Position numbers and translations under genes: made by a program. From ZC4RG30 sp039932715 (lineage in GTDB: Bacteria > Pseudomonadota > Gammaproteobacteria > Steroidobacterales > Steroidobacteraceae), in the NCBI GenBank assembly GCA_039932715.1, contig JBDTPN010000018.1:1-62432 (forward strand): 62,432 bases of DNA. The letters are read 5' to 3'. Below the pieces are notes generated by a model that made no database searches, was not told the origin of the DNA, and saw nothing but the letters and a program-made list of their open reading frames with translations. Shown here one piece after another: positions 7,184-15,241 of the stretch; positions within the stretch are counted from its first letter, which is position 1, and every line of letters starts with the position of its first letter.

Positions 7184-8181
7184 CAAAGTCTCCCAACCAG
7201 CGCATCCAGCGCGTTGTCCTGTTTGCGACCGATCATGCGATCCACCTTGACCACCTGGCGTCCGCGCTGCTGGCCGAGCTCGCCGCGTAGCAGCGGCAGT
7301 CCGTCTGCCAGTATGGTGGCCTTGCCATCGAAATTGCAGGGCACCACGTCTCCAGGTCGCAGGTCAATCAACTGGCCCAGCGTCACGCGAGCCTGGCACA
7401 GCACGGTGGTCAAATCCACTTCAGTATCTTCGAGCTGGTCGCGCAATGATTGCGCCCAGCGCTCGTCCTTCTCGGCCCGATCGCTCTGCATGCCGGCCTT
7501 GAGCACACCCTTGATGGGCTCGACCATCGAATAGGGCAAGGTGACATGCACATCGCCGCCACCGCCCTCGAGTTGGACGTGGAACTTGCTGACAACAACG
7601 ATTTCGGTGGGGCTGACAATGTTTGCGAACTGCGGATTGATCTCCGAGTTCATGTATTCCATGTCTATGTTCATCACCGGCGTCCAGGCATCCTTCATGC
7701 CACTGAACACCTGGCTCAAAAGCATCTGGATGATCTGCATCTCGGTGGCAGTGAACTCCCTGCCCTCGATCTTGCTGTGCCTGCCGGTGCCGCCGAAGAA
7801 GTTGTCAATCACCGTGAATACCAGCCTGGGCTCCAGGATCACCAGCGCGGTACCTGACAACGGGGCGAATTTCACGAGGTTGAGGCTGGTGGGTCCTTCC
7901 AGGGTGGGAACGTACTCCGAGAATTTCGGCGTGGAAACCGGGAGCACCGACACTTCAGGCGTGCGGCGCAACATACTGAACAGGCTGATACGAAACTGGC
8001 GCGCAAAGCGCTCGTTGATCATCTCGAGCGTGGGCATGCGGCCGCGCACGATGCGCGCCTGTGTCGCGAAATCGTAATCGCGCGCGTCGCCGCCGTCCGC
8101 GGGCGGGTGCATGTCCACCGCGCCGCTGTTCATGCCATGCAGCAGCGCGTCGATTTCTTCCTGTTTGAGTACTTCAGACAT
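7183..8181 (-). CDS. fliM: Flagellar motor switch protein FliM
   Basis: 332 aa. C-ring protein that binds phospho-CheY and links FliG to FliN. The N-terminal CheY-binding peptide is present as LKQEEIDALL, the middle CheC-like domain contains the FFGGTGR motif near residue 130, and a SpoA domain closes the protein. Its ATG overlaps the fliG TGA by one base. It lies here in a fliG-fliM-fliN-cheY operon and not between fliL and fliN (23183-23199), where other gammaproteobacteria keep it. It is the only fliM in the window. Confidence 0.97.
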   Translation of the reverse strand: MSEVLKQEEIDALLHGMNSGAVDMHPPADGGDARDYDFATQARIVRGRMPTLEMINERFARQFRISLFSMLRRTPEVSVLPVSTPKFSEYVPTLEGPTSLNLVKFAPLSGTALVILEPRLVFTVIDNFFGGTGRHSKIEGREFTATEMQIIQMLLSQVFSGMKDAWTPVMNIDMEYMNSEINPQFANIVSPTEIVVVSKFHVQLEGGGGDVHVTLPYSMVEPIKGVLKAGMQSDRAEKDERWAQSLRDQLEDTEVDLTTVLCQARVTLGQLIDLRPGDVVPCNFDGKATILADGLPLLRGELGQQRGRQVVKVDRMIGRKQDNALDALVGRL

Positions 8182-9179
8182 CAGACGTATACCTCACCGG
8201 TTGCGCCACCCAACGCGATCTTGCCTTCGTCGGCAAGGCGGCGGGCCACGCCCAGGATTTCCTTTTGCGCTGACTCGACTTCGACCAGGCGCACGGGACC
8301 CTTGGACTCAAGATCTTCCTTGAGCGTCTCCGCGGCGCGCTGCGACATGTTCTTGAGGAATTTCTCGGTCAGGCCCGGATCGGCGCCCTTGAGCGCGATT
8401 ACCAGCTTGGCGCTGTCCACTTCGCGCAGCAGTTCTTGTATTCCGCGATCATCGACATCCATCATGTTCTCGAATACGAACATGAGGTCTTGCAACTTCT
8501 GGCCCAGCGCCTCATCTGCCTTGCGAATCTGTTCGAGCACGCCGGCGTTGATGAAGTTGAGTATGCCGGCTGCTGATTTGGGGCCGCCCAGGTTGGCAGC
8601 GCTGGCACCAGAATTGCCGGCGAATTGTTTTTCCATCATCTCGTCGAGTTTGCCCAGTGCAGCCGGATGCACGCCTTCGAGCGTCGCAATGCGCATCACG
8701 ATGTCGGCCTGCAGGAAGTCGGGAAAGAATTCGAGCACTTTTGCCGCCTGGTCGGTGTCGAGATAGGCAAGCACGATCGAGAGCACCTGCGGATGCTCGT
8801 GGCGGATGATGTCGGCAATCGCCCGCGGCTCCATCCACTTGAGGGCGTCGAGCCCCTTGCTTGCCTGACCCTGCAGCACGCGATCGATGATGCTGCTGGC
8901 CTTGTCATCCCCCAGTGCGTTGACCAGCACCCGGCGGATGTATTCGTCCGATCCGGCCTTGATGCCGGACTGTCCGTCCATCACCGAGACGAAGTTGCCC
9001 AGCATGCCGCTGACTTCCTCGCGCGATGCGCTTTTGATCTGCGCCATTTCCGCGCCCAGTCGCTGCACGACCTTGGCATCCAGGTGCTTGAGCACGGTGG
9101 CCGCTTCTGCCTCGCCCAGTGCAAGCAGCAGCACCGCTGCGTCGCGTGCGGAGAGTTGTGCCTGTTCCAAACCAGCCAT
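8181..9179 (-). CDS. fliG: Flagellar motor switch protein FliG
   Basis: 332 aa, the family's usual length, starting MAGLEQAQLSARDAAVLLLALG at ATG 9179; the frame is open further upstream, but conservation favours this start. FliG couples stator force to the rotor through its charged C-terminal domain and connects to FliF by its N-terminal domain. The middle-domain HPQ motif is present (RHEHPQVLSIVLAYL). First gene of a fliG-fliM-fliN-cheY operon with a sigma-54 promoter 40 bp upstream. The expected position between fliF and fliH (27410-27413) has no fliG. Confidence 0.97.
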   Translation of the reverse strand: MAGLEQAQLSARDAAVLLLALGEAEAATVLKHLDAKVVQRLGAEMAQIKSASREEVSGMLGNFVSVMDGQSGIKAGSDEYIRRVLVNALGDDKASSIIDRVLQGQASKGLDALKWMEPRAIADIIRHEHPQVLSIVLAYLDTDQAAKVLEFFPDFLQADIVMRIATLEGVHPAALGKLDEMMEKQFAGNSGASAANLGGPKSAAGILNFINAGVLEQIRKADEALGQKLQDLMFVFENMMDVDDRGIQELLREVDSAKLVIALKGADPGLTEKFLKNMSQRAAETLKEDLESKGPVRLVEVESAQKEILGVARRLADEGKIALGGATGEVYV

Positions 9180-9218
9180 GGAATACCTGACCTGATGTAA
9201 TGAACTGAGCAGGGAAAG

Positions 9219-9234
9219 AGCAAGTTTCGTGCCG
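9219..9234 (-). promoter_or_regulatory. Sigma-54 promoter of the fliG-fliM-fliN-cheY operon
   Basis: CGGCAC-N5-TTGCT against the consensus TGGCAC-N5-TTGCW, with the invariant GG and GC spaced correctly. The predicted start near 9208 gives a leader of about 28 nt to the fliG ATG. Confidence 0.8.
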
Positions 9235-9244
9235 TGGGCAAACT

Positions 9245-9258
9245 GTGACACGTGTCAC
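9245..9258. promoter_or_regulatory. Perfect palindrome upstream of the fliG promoter
   Basis: GTGACACGTGTCAC, a 14-bp perfect palindrome centred about 44 bp upstream of the predicted transcription start. It may be an enhancer for FleQ or FleR; with the flanking T (TGTGA-N6-TCACG) it also resembles a CRP/Vfr site. A similar GTGAC-N4-GTCAC occurs before fleR. Confidence 0.5.
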
Positions 9259-9318
9259 GGGAACTGCCCTGTGGCGCCGGAATCCCGACACCTGCCGCCC
9301 ACTGTGCAGTTGGCAGAG

Positions 9319-10449
9319 CTACTGCGGCGGCGCCTGGTCCGCTTTAAGCCTGGCCAGGGCGGCGGCGGCGGCACCGGCGGCAACTGCCACAGATTCGCGC
9401 TGCGACCGCGCTGTGACGCTGGCGGGCAACGCTGCCGGTGGCGCAGCGGCCGATGCAATGGATGGCGCAGCGGGCGACTCAGCTGCGACAGTGGCAGGCG
9501 CGGTGGCGGCAGGCTGCGCCGCTGCATCATCCGGCGCCGCGCTACCGGGCGCAGTGACCGAAGCCTCTGGAACCGGGGTCGTTGCAGGAGCGTCTGTGGA
9601 CAGTGCCGCTGCCTCCGCCTTTTTCGTCATCACGATAATGCTGATGCGGCGGTTAACCGGATCCAGCGGATTCTGCTTGTTGAACAGCACTGCCGAGGCC
9701 AGCCCCACCACGCGCGAAACCTTGGCGCTATCCAGTCCACCCTCGAGCAGTGCGCGGCGCGCTGCATTGGCACGGTCTGCAGACAGTTCCCAGTTGGTAT
9801 ACCCGCGCCCACCGGCATAAGGCTTGTCGTCGGTGTGACCACTCAGACTGATGCGATTGGGCACGGTGTTCAGGTAGACGGCCAGCTCGTGCAATATGGT
9901 TGTGGTGTAGTCCTTGAGCGAGGAACTGCCCAGGTCGAACATCGGGCGATTGAGTTTGTCCACGATCTGGATGCGCAATCCCTCGGGGGTGATGTCCAGC
10001 AGCAGCTGGTCCTTGAACGGTTGCAAGGCCTGGCTCTTGTCGATGGCCTTGCGCAGTTCTTCCATCAGCGACTCAAGCTGCTTCTTCTCCTCCATGCTGG
10101 CCTGGGGTTCGGCTTTGGCGAGGCTGTCGCCGCGATCCTTGGACGATGCCGCCGCATCCAGTCCACCGTGCAGGTTTATCACGGCCGTACTGGCGCCGCC
10201 GGGTCCGGCCTGACCGGGCGCTGCCTTGACGCTGTGCCCTTCTTCCATGCTGGGGTTCTTGAAATACTCGAACATCGCTGCGCGCTGCTCGGGCGTGGCT
10301 GCAGTGACCAGCCACATCACCATGAAGAAGGCCATCATGGCGGTCACGAAATCGGCGTAGGCGACCTTCCAGGCGCCGCCGTGATGTGGCGCGGCGTTGC
10401 TCCTGCGCTTGACGACGATGATGGGCCGGACTTTGGTCTTGTCCACCAC
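9319..10449 (-). CDS. motB: Flagellar stator protein MotB
   Basis: 376 aa. N-terminal cytoplasmic segment, a single TM helix near residues 31-50 with the proton-carrying Asp in YADFVTAMMAFFMVMWLV, then a periplasmic OmpA-like peptidoglycan-binding domain (SGHTDDKPYAGG, NWELSADRANAARRAL). After it comes an Ala/Pro-rich tail of roughly 100 residues, much longer than in E. coli MotB. The TM pattern suggests H+ coupling (inference). It follows motA by 5 nt under a sigma-28 promoter and is one of two stator B subunits in the window; the other is MotD at 12837-13724. Confidence 0.95.
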   Translation of the reverse strand: MVDKTKVRPIIVVKRRSNAAPHHGGAWKVAYADFVTAMMAFFMVMWLVTAATPEQRAAMFEYFKNPSMEEGHSVKAAPGQAGPGGASTAVINLHGGLDAAASSKDRGDSLAKAEPQASMEEKKQLESLMEELRKAIDKSQALQPFKDQLLLDITPEGLRIQIVDKLNRPMFDLGSSSLKDYTTTILHELAVYLNTVPNRISLSGHTDDKPYAGGRGYTNWELSADRANAARRALLEGGLDSAKVSRVVGLASAVLFNKQNPLDPVNRRISIIVMTKKAEAAALSTDAPATTPVPEASVTAPGSAAPDDAAAQPAATAPATVAAESPAAPSIASAAAPPAALPASVTARSQRESVAVAAGAAAAALARLKADQAPPQ

Positions 10450-10454
10450 TTGGG

Positions 10455-11318
10455 TTACGCGGCCTTCTTCTCGCGCAGCGCCTGGTCAAGGTCCTTGAAG
10501 TTGGGACGAACCTGGCTGGACAGCAGCTTGCGCGCAAACTCCACTGCCACCGGCGGCGGATAGCCGCGCACGCTGGCAACCAGTGCCATCTTCACCACTT
10601 CGAATGCCCTGGCTTCCTCATGGGCCTTGCCTTCCATCGCAGCTGCAATCGGCCCCACGAAACCGTAGGCCACGAGGATGCCCAGGAATGTACCCACCAG
10701 CGCCGCGCCTACCTTGTGGCCAATCTCCGAGGTGCTGGCGCCATCGATGGCCGCCATGGTGCTGACGATACCCAGCACTGCAGCCACGATGCCGAATCCC
10801 GGCAAGGCGTCGGCCACTCTCTGCACGGCGTGTGCAGGCTCTGCGGCTTCCTTGTGGTGGGCCTCGAGTTCGTACTCGAGCAGGCTTTCCAGTTCGTGTG
10901 GATCAAGGTTGCCGCCCGACATCAGGCGCAGGCAATCGGTGATGAACTCCATCATGTGATGGTCGTTTAGAATCTGCGGGTAGCGCTTGAAGATGTCGCT
11001 GGCCGACGGATCTTCAATGTGGCGCTCGATGGCCAGCACACCTTCCTTGCGCGCCATGACCAGGATGTCGTAAACCAGTTTGAGCAACTGTATGTATTCA
11101 GCACGTCCGTAACGCGGACCCTTGACCAGTCCCAGAGCACCAACGATCGCATTCTTGATGACCGTCAGCGGATTGCTGATCAGGAATGCGCCGAGCGCGC
11201 CGCCGAGGATAACGATGACTTCAAGCGGGTGCCAGAGCAGCAGCAGATGGCTGCCGCCCATCATGAAACCGCCGAGTACCGAACCCAGCACGACCAGTGT
11301 ACCAATGATTGCGAACAC
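10455..11318 (-). CDS. motA: Flagellar stator protein MotA
   Basis: 287 aa, four TM segments, with the conserved pore region LPGFGIVAAVLGIV and the cytoplasmic loop whose charged residues contact FliG (around RYGRAEY to HEEARAFEVVK). The start chosen is GTG 11318 (product MFAIIGTLVV), 6 nt after AGAGG, matching E. coli MotA; an upstream open extension is not conserved. Forms a motA-motB unit with a sigma-28 promoter, directly upstream of the fliGMN cluster. Confidence 0.95.
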   Translation of the reverse strand: MFAIIGTLVVLGSVLGGFMMGGSHLLLLWHPLEVIVILGGALGAFLISNPLTVIKNAIVGALGLVKGPRYGRAEYIQLLKLVYDILVMARKEGVLAIERHIEDPSASDIFKRYPQILNDHHMMEFITDCLRLMSGGNLDPHELESLLEYELEAHHKEAAEPAHAVQRVADALPGFGIVAAVLGIVSTMAAIDGASTSEIGHKVGAALVGTFLGILVAYGFVGPIAAAMEGKAHEEARAFEVVKMALVASVRGYPPPVAVEFARKLLSSQVRPNFKDLDQALREKKAA

Positions 11319-11353
11319 GCCAGCCTCTAAGGCAACAAGCCTCCACAACGACC

Positions 11354-11380
11354 TTAACGGCCATGCCCGCCGTTACTTAA
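11354..11380 (-). promoter_or_regulatory. Sigma-28 (FliA) promoter of motA-motB
   Basis: TTAAGTAA-N11-GCCGTTAA against the consensus TAAAGTTT-N11-GCCGATAA. It lies 36 bp upstream of the motA GTG, in the 96-bp gap after the HDOD gene. This places motAB among late, FliA-dependent genes. Confidence 0.75.
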
Positions 11381-11414
11381 ATGAACCCTTTGGACAATAA
11401 TCGCCCGCGACGCA

Positions 11415-12296
11415 TCAGGCCCACAACGCACTGCGCAAGCTGGCCACTTCGTCGGCCGATTCCTGCAACACGCGCTGGCCAGCCGCTGCATCCAGCTTCA
11501 TGCTCGCGCAGGCAGCGACCCCCTGCATGTTGAGTTCCAGCACCTGCGGGGCATCGCGGCAAGACGCCAGCAGGTTGGCCACAGTGAGCACGTCGGTGAG
11601 ATCCGCGTCTCCTTCATGCTCGCGATCAATATCTTCGAAATTGGAAATCGCCCCCACGATGTCATCGCTCATGTCCCAGTTTTCCAGGATGGCCTTGGCA
11701 ATGGCGCTATGCCACTCGCGTTCGATATGCAGGTAGGTGGACTTGTCGGCAAACAGCACGGGGAACTTGGCTGCACGCGTCAATATGTAGAGTCGTCCCA
11801 TGCAATGCATGAGACCGGCCAGCATCGCCGTGTCCGCATTAACGGTGGTGCAGCGTTTCGCGACCACATAGCACATGGCCGCCACCAGCACGCTGCGTTC
11901 CCACAGCTCGGTCATGGGGCCTCGCAGTGCCTTCAGATCCCCTGAGCTGCGCACCTGTTCCATGGCGAATGCCAGTGTGGCGCTGCGCACCATGTTGAGT
12001 CCAATACGGGTCACGGCAGTCTTGATATCGGTGATGCGCGCGCCGCCGGGATTGATGGCCGCGGAGTTGGCGATCATCAGCAGCTTGCCAGCCAATGCGG
12101 CTTCCGAACTTACAACACGTACCACCTGTGCAGAGCTGACGAATTCATCTGACAACACCTGGCGCACGCGGACGGCAACATCTGGAAATGAGGGCATGTC
12201 GATCCTGCCGGACGACAGCTCCTTGGCAATTAGCTGGACGAATGCAAATGACTCGGTATCGACTGGTCCCTTGCGGTCTGGCGCGGTCGTGCTCAT
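11415..12296 (-). CDS. HDOD-domain protein
   Basis: 293 aa. HDOD core from about residue 30 to 230 (MPSFPDVAVRVRQVL, AALAGKLLMIANSAA, IGLNMVRSATLAFAMEQV, LMHCMGRLYILTRA). HDOD proteins are non-enzymatic relatives of HD phosphohydrolases that act as scaffolds in signalling, and several control motility or c-di-GMP output. No signal peptide. It lies 7 nt downstream of the DUF2802 gene and upstream of motAB, so probably belongs to the end of the flhA-to-motCD transcription unit. Its partner is unknown. Confidence 0.85.
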   Translation of the reverse strand: MSTTAPDRKGPVDTESFAFVQLIAKELSSGRIDMPSFPDVAVRVRQVLSDEFVSSAQVVRVVSSEAALAGKLLMIANSAAINPGGARITDIKTAVTRIGLNMVRSATLAFAMEQVRSSGDLKALRGPMTELWERSVLVAAMCYVVAKRCTTVNADTAMLAGLMHCMGRLYILTRAAKFPVLFADKSTYLHIEREWHSAIAKAILENWDMSDDIVGAISNFEDIDREHEGDADLTDVLTVANLLASCRDAPQVLELNMQGVAACASMKLDAAAGQRVLQESADEVASLRSALWA

Positions 12297-12303
12297 ATTT
12301 TGA

Positions 12304-12720
12304 TCAGGTTCCTGTTCTCATGCGGACAGTGTCGGGTCCGTGAAGTCTGGCGAGCAGCTGTGCCTCGGGACGTGTCACACCGCTGGTTTCTGCAATTTCA
12401 TCCACAGCTGCGCCGCTGCGTGCCAGCCGCAACGCCAGTTCGTAGCCGCGCGGGCCATTTCCGGCGGCCGCGGCAGAAAGCTGCGCACGTGTTTCAAATT
12501 TTTCATCCAGCAACGACACTCCGCCCGACAACACCCCTACCAGCTCCACCAGACCGCGGGATTCACGGTGCAGCTGCTCGACCTCGTTGAACAGTCGCTG
12601 CATGTCGCGCTGGCCGGCGCTTCGCCAACGCCAGAAGATGACCGCAAATGCCAGGAATGCGACGACCAGAATGGCCGCGCGCCCTACGAAGAACAGCATT
12701 TCATTGGATTCAAAAGCCAT
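12304..12720 (-). CDS. DUF2802-domain membrane protein
   Basis: 138 aa with one N-terminal TM helix (FVGRAAILVVAFLAFAVIFW), a coiled-coil-like stretch (residues about 45-75), and a C-terminal DUF2802 block YELALRLARSGAAVDEIAETSG that looks like a helix-turn-helix-style fold. Pseudomonas carries a DUF2802 gene at the end of its flagellar/chemotaxis cluster, as here. The start is ATG 12720, 7 nt after AGGAG; an ATG two codons upstream overlaps that Shine-Dalgarno. Function unknown. Confidence 0.8.
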   Translation of the reverse strand: MAFESNEMLFFVGRAAILVVAFLAFAVIFWRWRSAGQRDMQRLFNEVEQLHRESRGLVELVGVLSGGVSLLDEKFETRAQLSAAAAGNGPRGYELALRLARSGAAVDEIAETSGVTRPEAQLLARLHGPDTVRMRTGT

Positions 12721-12836
12721 ACCCATGCTCCTGTGAACTGTTTCACGATTCGGGACGCCGGAAATCCGACGCCCACGCCGCGGCGAGCGCGTTTCGTACA
12801 AACAGAAGCAGAAAGCGTGCCAACAGGCGTTGCAGG

Positions 12837-13724
12837 CTACGGAGCGGCGACCGCCCTGGCGACCGATGCCATCGCGCCAGGGGCGGGAGCAGGAGCGGGA
12901 TTGTCGGCAGACGTGGAATCCACCGAGTCGAGTTGCTGCGCCCCGGCTCCGGGTGCATCGCTGACAATAATCAGGACCACGCGCCGATTGGCGTTGCGAC
13001 CGTCCTCGGTGGTGTTGGTCTTGAGCGGACGAAACTCACTGTAGGCCACCACCGAGAGTCGCTGTGGGTCCATGCCCTGGCTGGTCAGCAGGTGCACTAC
13101 GCTGGCGGCGCGTCCGGCAGACAGCTCCCAGTTCGATGGAAACGCTGCGGTCTTGATGGGGCGATTGTCGGTGTGGCCTTCAACACGAATCTGGTTGGGA
13201 AAGGGCTTGAGCGCGTCGGCCAGCAGTGCAAACACGGGGCCGGCTTCGGGCGACAGCCTGGCCACACCGCTGGGGAAGAGGATGTCAGTCTTGATCTCCA
13301 CTTCGACCCAGTTGTCGTGACGGCGCACCACCACCAGGTTGGCATCGATGAGGCTGCGCATCGCATCCTCGATGCCCGCTGCCATCTGCTGCAGCGCCGC
13401 GGCCTGCGGATTGGGCGGGGCCACCACGGGCTTGGGCTGCGGCAGCGGCTTTGGCGGGCCTTGCAGAAGCACCTGGTTGAGCGGACTCAAGGTGCCGCCG
13501 GCACTCTGCTTTTGTCCTATCCATACCGGGTCAGTCAAGGGTGTGCCGCGAAATGCGGCCACCATGGAGTCAGACAGCACCCGGTACTTGCCCTCATTGA
13601 CCGAGGAGATCGCATACATGACCACGAAGAAGGCCAGCAGCAATGTCATCAGGTCACCATAGGGAATGGCCCACGATTCATGGTTGGCATGTTCTTCGAA
13701 ACGATGACGTCGGCGGCGTGCCAT
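12837..13724 (-). CDS. motD: Flagellar stator protein MotD (MotB family)
   Basis: 295 aa. N-terminal basic stretch MARRRRHRFEEH, TM helix with the ion-carrying Asp in IPYGDLMTLLLAFFVVMY, plug/linker rich in Pro, OmpA-like domain (EGHTDNRPIKT, NWELSAGRAASVV), and a short Ala/Pro tail. The YGDLMTLLL type and the pairing with MotC resemble Pseudomonas MotCD, the second stator, which supports swarming. Ten nt separate it from motC. Confidence 0.93.
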   Translation of the reverse strand: MARRRRHRFEEHANHESWAIPYGDLMTLLLAFFVVMYAISSVNEGKYRVLSDSMVAAFRGTPLTDPVWIGQKQSAGGTLSPLNQVLLQGPPKPLPQPKPVVAPPNPQAAALQQMAAGIEDAMRSLIDANLVVVRRHDNWVEVEIKTDILFPSGVARLSPEAGPVFALLADALKPFPNQIRVEGHTDNRPIKTAAFPSNWELSAGRAASVVHLLTSQGMDPQRLSVVAYSEFRPLKTNTTEDGRNANRRVVLIIVSDAPGAGAQQLDSVDSTSADNPAPAPAPGAMASVARAVAAP

Positions 13725-13734
13725 TGGTCGCAGC

Positions 13735-14475
13735 TCAGTGCAGGTAGCCGTGCAGCTTGGATTCTATGATGCGCGGATTCTCGCCCTGGGCAATGGAGAT
13801 CATTCCCTCGATGACCATTTCGCGCATATGGCTCTGCGCCTGCACGGTGGTCTTGAGTTTGTTTGCGATGGGCAGGAAAAACAGGTTGGCCAGTCCGATG
13901 CCGTACACGGTTGCAGTGAATGCAGCCGCGATGCCCCTGCCCAGCTTGGAAGGGTCGGCCAGGTTTTGCATGACTGCCATCAGGCCCAGCACCGCGCCGA
14001 TGATGCCCAGCGTGGGAGCATAAACGCCCATGCCTTCGAAAACCTTCGCCGCGCGGATATCGGCTGACTCGTGGGTGCCCAGTTCGACCTCGAGTATCTT
14101 CCTGATGGAGTCCGGTTCGCTGCCATCGATTACCAGTTGCAGACCCTTGCGCACGAATTCGTCGCGTTCCTGTTGCAACATGGGCTCCAGGCCCAGCAGT
14201 CCCTGCTTGCGCGACACGCGACTCCATTCGACCATTTTCTTGATGAGTTCGGCAGTGTTGAGTGGCGGCGGCTTGAATACCCAGGGCAGGATGCGAAAGG
14301 CATGCTTCATGACGCGGCCGGGGGTCTGCACGGCAATCGCCGCGAACGTACCCACGATGACAATAGTGAACGCTGCCGATGACAGCAGTGACGCCAGGCC
14401 CGCGCCCTTGAGCACCGCGCCAAGCAGCACCGCCACAAAGGCCAGCACAATGCCAACTAAGCTGAGTATGTCCAC
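13735..14475 (-). CDS. motC: Flagellar stator protein MotC (MotA family)
   Basis: 246 aa, four TM segments typical of the shorter MotA/PomA-type stators, with the pore motif APTLGIIGAVLGLMAVMQNL and the C-terminal FFLPIANKLK region. Pairs with MotD. In Pseudomonas fliA is followed by cheY-cheZ-cheA-cheB before motC; here motC starts 22 nt after fliA, so these chemotaxis genes are missing from this position. Confidence 0.93.
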   Translation of the reverse strand: MDILSLVGIVLAFVAVLLGAVLKGAGLASLLSSAAFTIVIVGTFAAIAVQTPGRVMKHAFRILPWVFKPPPLNTAELIKKMVEWSRVSRKQGLLGLEPMLQQERDEFVRKGLQLVIDGSEPDSIRKILEVELGTHESADIRAAKVFEGMGVYAPTLGIIGAVLGLMAVMQNLADPSKLGRGIAAAFTATVYGIGLANLFFLPIANKLKTTVQAQSHMREMVIEGMISIAQGENPRIIESKLHGYLH

Positions 14476-14497
14476 TCGACCGCGCCGCCTCTTTGCC

Positions 14498-15241
14498 TCA
14501 CGAGCCCCTCTTCACCGATTCGCTGCCGGTTCCATGCCAGCTCACCAGCCTGGCCTTGAGCCTGACCAGTGCCTGTCCATGCAACTGGCAGACGCGTGAT
14601 TCGCTGATATCCAGCACTGCACCAATTTCCTTCAGATTCAATTCGTCGTCGTAATACATCGACATCACCAGCTGTTCACGCTCTGGCAACCCGGCAATGG
14701 CCGCGGACAAAGCCTCGCGGAACTCGCCGCTTTGCGCCTCGCGCAGCGGGTCGGCGGTACGGTCCGCCACATCCGATGCCGCTGACACTTCATCCAGACT
14801 CGCGATCTGGCAGCTCGAGGCGTCATGCATGACGCGGTGGTATTCATCGATCGACAAGCCCATGCGCACGGCGACTTCCGCATCGCGCGCCTCCCGGCCA
14901 AATTCGACCTCTATCTGGCGCATCGCAGCCGCCGCTTCGCGCGCCCGGCGGTGCACTGAGCGCGGCGCCCAGTCGAGCTTGCGCAACGCATCGATCATCG
15001 CGCCCCGGATCCGGATCCCGGCGTAGGTCTCGAAACTCGCGCCGCGGTCCGCAGCGTAGTGCGATGCCGCCTCCAGCAGACCCAGCATGCCGGCCTGCAT
15101 CAGGTCGTCGACATCCACTGACGGGGGCAAGCGCCCAGCCAGGTGATACGCAATGCGCTTCACCAACTCCGCATGCCGTCGTACCAGCACGTCGGCGCCA
15201 TCGCCCAAGCCCGCACTTGTGTAAGCGGCTGCGGCCCTCAT
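14498..15241 (-). CDS. fliA: RNA polymerase sigma-28 factor FliA
   Basis: 247 aa. Region 2 DVDDLMQAGMLGLLEAA, region 3, and region 4 helix-turn-helix LNLKEIGAVLDISESRVCQLH are all recognisable. Directs late flagellar genes; matching promoters are present before fliC, flgM and motA. Its inhibitor FlgM is encoded at 47262. The start overlaps the flhG stop by 4 nt. Confidence 0.97.
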   Translation of the reverse strand: MRAAAAYTSAGLGDGADVLVRRHAELVKRIAYHLAGRLPPSVDVDDLMQAGMLGLLEAASHYAADRGASFETYAGIRIRGAMIDALRKLDWAPRSVHRRAREAAAAMRQIEVEFGREARDAEVAVRMGLSIDEYHRVMHDASSCQIASLDEVSAASDVADRTADPLREAQSGEFREALSAAIAGLPEREQLVMSMYYDDELNLKEIGAVLDISESRVCQLHGQALVRLKARLVSWHGTGSESVKRGS

